A program made the position numbers and the translations under genes. The notes below the pieces were generated by a model, which searched no databases, was not told where the DNA came from, and worked only from the letters and a program-made list of their open reading frames with translations. 16,559 nucleotides of DNA from Clostridiales bacterium (GTDB taxonomy: Bacteria; Bacillota; Clostridia; Peptostreptococcales; T1SED10-28). How positions within the stretch are numbered: position 1 is the first letter of the stretch; each line of letters opens with the position of its first letter. Where the stretch lies: contig SLKF01000018.1 in assembly GCA_007134725.1 (NCBI GenBank), positions 1 through 16,559 on the forward strand, read 5' to 3'. This document shows positions 14,549 through 16,559 of this stretch, piece by piece.

Positions 14549-14574
14549 AACGAACAAATCCCTAAAATGTTACA
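14549..14574 (-). promoter_or_regulatory. ECF-type promoter of the sigma/anti-sigma operon
   Basis: Read on the minus strand, TGTAAC (14574-14569) and CGTT (14552-14549) are separated by exactly 16 bases, matching the -35 AAC and -10 CGT pattern of ECF promoters. It lies 27 bases before the sigma start codon, which fits autoregulation. Confidence 0.72.
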
Positions 14575-14603
14575 CATGAATTTTAAAATATTGCAAGTTT
14601 TTA

Positions 14604-15068
14604 TTAATACTTGCTCACATCAACCCACTCCTGAAATATGCAGTGCTCTTCTAATTCTTCTATGGAAAGTTCGATCAGACTGTTTTCACTGCCTGCTGCG
14701 GGATAGATGACTTCATTTTGTTTCAGAGAAATATCGAGATACACTTTCACCTCAGACTTAAGTACAAAGGGACATACGCCCCCCACATCATGGCCGATCA
14801 TATCTTCCACCAATTTTCCCGGGATCATTTTCGGCCGGGTGCCAAAACGACTTTTGAATTTTTTATTATCCATTTTTACATTTCCTGCGGCAACTACTAA
14901 AACCGGTGACTTTTCCACCATAAAAGACAAGGTTTTTGCAATCTGTTTCGCCTCACAGCCTAGAGCCTCTGCCGCCATCTCCACCGTCGCACTGGAGGTT
15001 TTCAGTACCTTAATCCGATCCACTAACCCTTTTTCTATAAAGTAGTTTTTCACATTTTCGTAAGCCAA
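14604..15068 (-). CDS. YbaK/EbsC-family aminoacyl-tRNA deacylase-like protein
   Basis: This single-domain protein of 154 residues belongs to the YbaK/ProX group, which hydrolyses mischarged aminoacyl-tRNA such as Cys-tRNA(Pro). Features include AKTLSFMVEKSPVLVVAAG with the conserved lysine early in it, GHDVGGVCPF for the active-site loop, and a final beta/alpha segment ELSIEELEEH. I place the start at TTG 15068 (AYENVKNYFIEKG). AAGGAGG lies 7 bases upstream of it, and homologues usually begin at that AYE-like sequence. An ATG ten codons further upstream would make the ribosome site part of the protein. The tRNA substrate cannot be told from sequence. The sigma-factor operon lies downstream with its own promoter. 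Confidence 0.88.
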   Translation of the reverse strand: MAYENVKNYFIEKGLVDRIKVLKTSSATVEMAAEALGCEAKQIAKTLSFMVEKSPVLVVAAGNVKMDNKKFKSRFGTRPKMIPGKLVEDMIGHDVGGVCPFVLKSEVKVYLDISLKQNEVIYPAAGSENSLIELSIEELEEHCIFQEWVDVSKY

Positions 15069-15204
15069 CTTTCTTCCTCCTTCACTTATCATCTTCAATA
15101 TTTAATTGCTTAATTAATCAATTCTGCATCGTAACCGGGAAATCCTTTATTTCCTAACAGATTTGCCTTATATTATTATGCATTTTTGATTACCATAATC
15201 AATG

Positions 15205-15250
15205 TGTACAGTATCCGAGTAGCTTTCTATATAGAGGGTATCTGTACAGT
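15205..15250 (+). promoter_or_regulatory. Promoter of the DUF302 gene with two TGTACAGT sites
   Basis: TGTACA (15205-15210) and TATATA (15228-15233) are 17 bases apart. The 8-mer TGTACAGT appears at 15205-15212, over the -35, and again at 15243-15250, just after the expected transcription start; the second is within the palindrome CTGTACAG. Two identical dyads bracketing a promoter suggest a repressor that binds both. No regulator gene is adjacent. Confidence 0.45.
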
Positions 15251-15292
15251 GAGTGTATTTTTTAATGGAGGATTATTAAAAGGGGGATTATA

Positions 15293-15679
15293 ATGAAAAT
15301 GAACTATGAAGTAAAAACTGACAAAAGCTTTGAAATAGCGGTAGAGGATTTGAAGAAAAATCTAAGTAATAATGGCTTCGGGGTGTTATGGGAGCTAAAC
15401 TTCAAAGATAAGCTTAAAGAAAAAAAGTTGGATTTTGATAAAAACTTCAAAGTATTAGAAGTTTGCGATCCTAAGCAAGCGAAAGATATCCTCGAGAAAA
15501 ATATCGAAGCCGGATACTTCTTGCCTTGTAAGATGGTAGTTTATGAAAATAATGACTCAGTATTCATGGGTATGACTAAGCCAACCAGCTTAATTGAAAT
15601 GCTGGGCGATAAGGAGTTGTCTTCGACTGCAAAGGAACTGGAAGACAAACTAATATCCGCTATGGATGGAGCAAAGTAA
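15293..15679 (+). CDS. DUF302 domain-containing protein
   Basis: This 128-residue soluble protein is one DUF302 domain. It has FGVLWELNFKDKLKEK near residue 29, then DFDKNFKVLEVCDPKQAKDI with the family's conserved cysteine near residue 60, then AGYFLPCKMVVYE with a second cysteine. The domain is widespread, often with heavy-metal or sulfur-related genes, but its activity is not established. No export signal or membrane helix is present. The ATG is 6 bases after AGGGGG; a second ATG two codons on is less well spaced. It stands alone, with its own promoter and terminator. Confidence 0.88.
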   Translation: MKMNYEVKTDKSFEIAVEDLKKNLSNNGFGVLWELNFKDKLKEKKLDFDKNFKVLEVCDPKQAKDILEKNIEAGYFLPCKMVVYENNDSVFMGMTKPTSLIEMLGDKELSSTAKELEDKLISAMDGAK

Positions 15680-15721
15680 AGACTTAGATAACATCTTTCT
15701 AATATACTAGAGATCTAGATG

Positions 15722-15764
15722 AAAGCGAACCAGTTTGCAATTATGCTGACCGGTTCGCTTTTTG
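15722..15764 (+). terminator. Terminator of the DUF302 gene
   Basis: AAAGCGAACC (15722-15731) pairs with GGTTCGCTTT (15752-15761) across a 20-base interior, followed by T to 15763. The T-run on the minus side is poor, so it mainly stops plus-strand transcripts. Confidence 0.85.
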
Positions 15765-15847
15765 TTTCTATGGATCAAGGGCAGACAAAGAGACTAAAAC
15801 CTGTCTGAAATCGGGCAAGTCCCTATCCCTTTATCTGTTTTCTTTGT

Positions 15848-16559
15848 CTATTTTAGGTATTTATCAAACCATCCGGTTATTTCTTCCAATCTTCGAACCC
15901 TGTGCTTGGGCTTACCGCTTCTGCTAAGTTCGTGGTTCTCACCTCTAAACATGCACATTCTCGCTTCTACTCCATGATACTTCAGGGCGGTATACATTTG
16001 GAACCCTTCTACCACCCAGCATCGATAATCTTCTTCTGAGTGGATAAACAGAGTAGGGGTTTTCGCCTTGTCCGCATGTTTCAATGGCGACTGTTCCCAT
16101 AATTTTTCATGATCCTCCCAAGGTGTGGTTTGGTTTTGGTCCTCAACGAAAAAGTATCCGATATCCGTGGTATTAAACTTGGAGATCCAATTGGAGATAC
16201 TTCGCTGAGAGGCTGCCGCCTTAAATCGATTGGTGTGGCCAATTATCCAGTTGGTCATAAATCCGCCGTAGGATCCTCCAGTTACCCCAACTCTTTTTTC
16301 ATCGATAAAATCGTATTTCTCCAGTACCACATCGGTAAATTTCATGATATCGTCGTAATCAATGGTTCCGTATTTTCCTCTAATGTCGGCAAATGCATTT
16401 CCTTTTCCGTCACTACCTCTGGGGTTGCAGAAAAATACGACGTAGCCTTCGCTGGCCCAATACTGCATTTCATGAAAGAAATTCTCTCCATAGGCGGTTT
16501 TGGGACCTCCGTGGATATTCAAAATAGCGGGATACTTTTTCTTTTCATCAAAGTCCCCA
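15848..16559 (-). CDS. S9-family prolyl oligopeptidase-like peptidase, C-terminal catalytic domain (partial)
   Basis: The reading frame is open to the window edge, so the N-terminal beta-propeller lies outside; 237 codons plus the stop are visible. They hold the alpha/beta-hydrolase domain: LNIHGGPKTAYG (oxyanion side), VVFFCNPRGSDGKG, the nucleophile elbow GGSYGGF, HSEEDYRCWV with the catalytic Asp, and FRGENHELS with the catalytic His. This pattern is that of acylaminoacyl-peptidase or dipeptidyl-peptidase-like S9C enzymes, which trim short peptides. No export feature can be judged without the start. The TTG at 16522 inside the domain is not a real start, since conserved family sequence (GDFDEKKKYPAI) continues upstream of it. 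Confidence 0.92.
   Translation of the reverse strand, partial: GDFDEKKKYPAILNIHGGPKTAYGENFFHEMQYWASEGYVVFFCNPRGSDGKGNAFADIRGKYGTIDYDDIMKFTDVVLEKYDFIDEKRVGVTGGSYGGFMTNWIIGHTNRFKAAASQRSISNWISKFNTTDIGYFFVEDQNQTTPWEDHEKLWEQSPLKHADKAKTPTLFIHSEEDYRCWVVEGFQMYTALKYHGVEARMCMFRGENHELSRSGKPKHRVRRLEEITGWFDKYLK

Noticed and set aside
1..16559. CRISPR array, insertion sequence, integron, prophage or toxin-antitoxin pair.
   Set aside because: The only tandem repeats are the 19-bp and 15-bp units described; no transposase, integrase or toxin-like reading frame was found on either strand.

Overview
The window looks like a chromosomal segment of a low-GC Gram-positive anaerobe, most likely a member of the Clostridia. 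Strong AGGAGG-type ribosome sites, a SAM-I riboswitch over metYA, a class II cyclic-di-GMP riboswitch, a PadR/DUF2812 pair and an ECF sigma/anti-sigma pair all point that way. I cannot name a genus. No insertion sequence, prophage, CRISPR array, tRNA or rRNA gene was seen. It reads as a core biosynthetic region beside several small regulatory modules.

Layout. The left end holds the last codons of a DUF362-type iron-sulfur protein (+), a terminator, a small glycine-rich membrane protein and a patatin-like lipase (+). A two-gene minus-strand operon follows: an ornithine cyclodeaminase-family enzyme, then an M20 amidohydrolase. Divergent from it is a SAM-I riboswitch driving metY-metA, the O-acetylhomoserine route to homocysteine. 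Next comes a consensus promoter, a 34-codon leader peptide with 12 Thr and 6 Met codons, and mutually exclusive antiterminator and terminator hairpins. Downstream are an aspartokinase and a homoserine dehydrogenase, both ending before the usual ACT domains. Then a c-di-GMP-II riboswitch controls a secreted protein of unknown function. The right part is mostly minus strand: padR-DUF2812, the remains of a PQQ-type sugar dehydrogenase (+), an ECF sigma factor with its anti-sigma protein and a recognisable ECF promoter, and a YbaK/EbsC deacylase. A DUF302 gene (+) and the 3' end of an S9 peptidase gene (-) close the window.

How it fits together. MetA carries Glu111, the acetyl-CoA-type residue, so it supplies O-acetylhomoserine to MetY, with SAM as the repressing signal. 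The lysC-hom pair makes homoserine, the shared precursor of Met and Thr. Its leader peptide is built from exactly those two codons, so translation of the leader can sense both end products. Because both enzymes lack visible regulatory domains, attenuation may carry control that is normally allosteric. No terminator separates metA from the leader promoter, so the SAM-controlled transcript may also run into the attenuator.

The two observations most worth a second look are the Thr/Met attenuator over ACT-less enzymes, and the c-di-GMP-II switch whose P1 strand overlaps an anti-Shine-Dalgarno arm upstream of an uncharacterised secreted protein.
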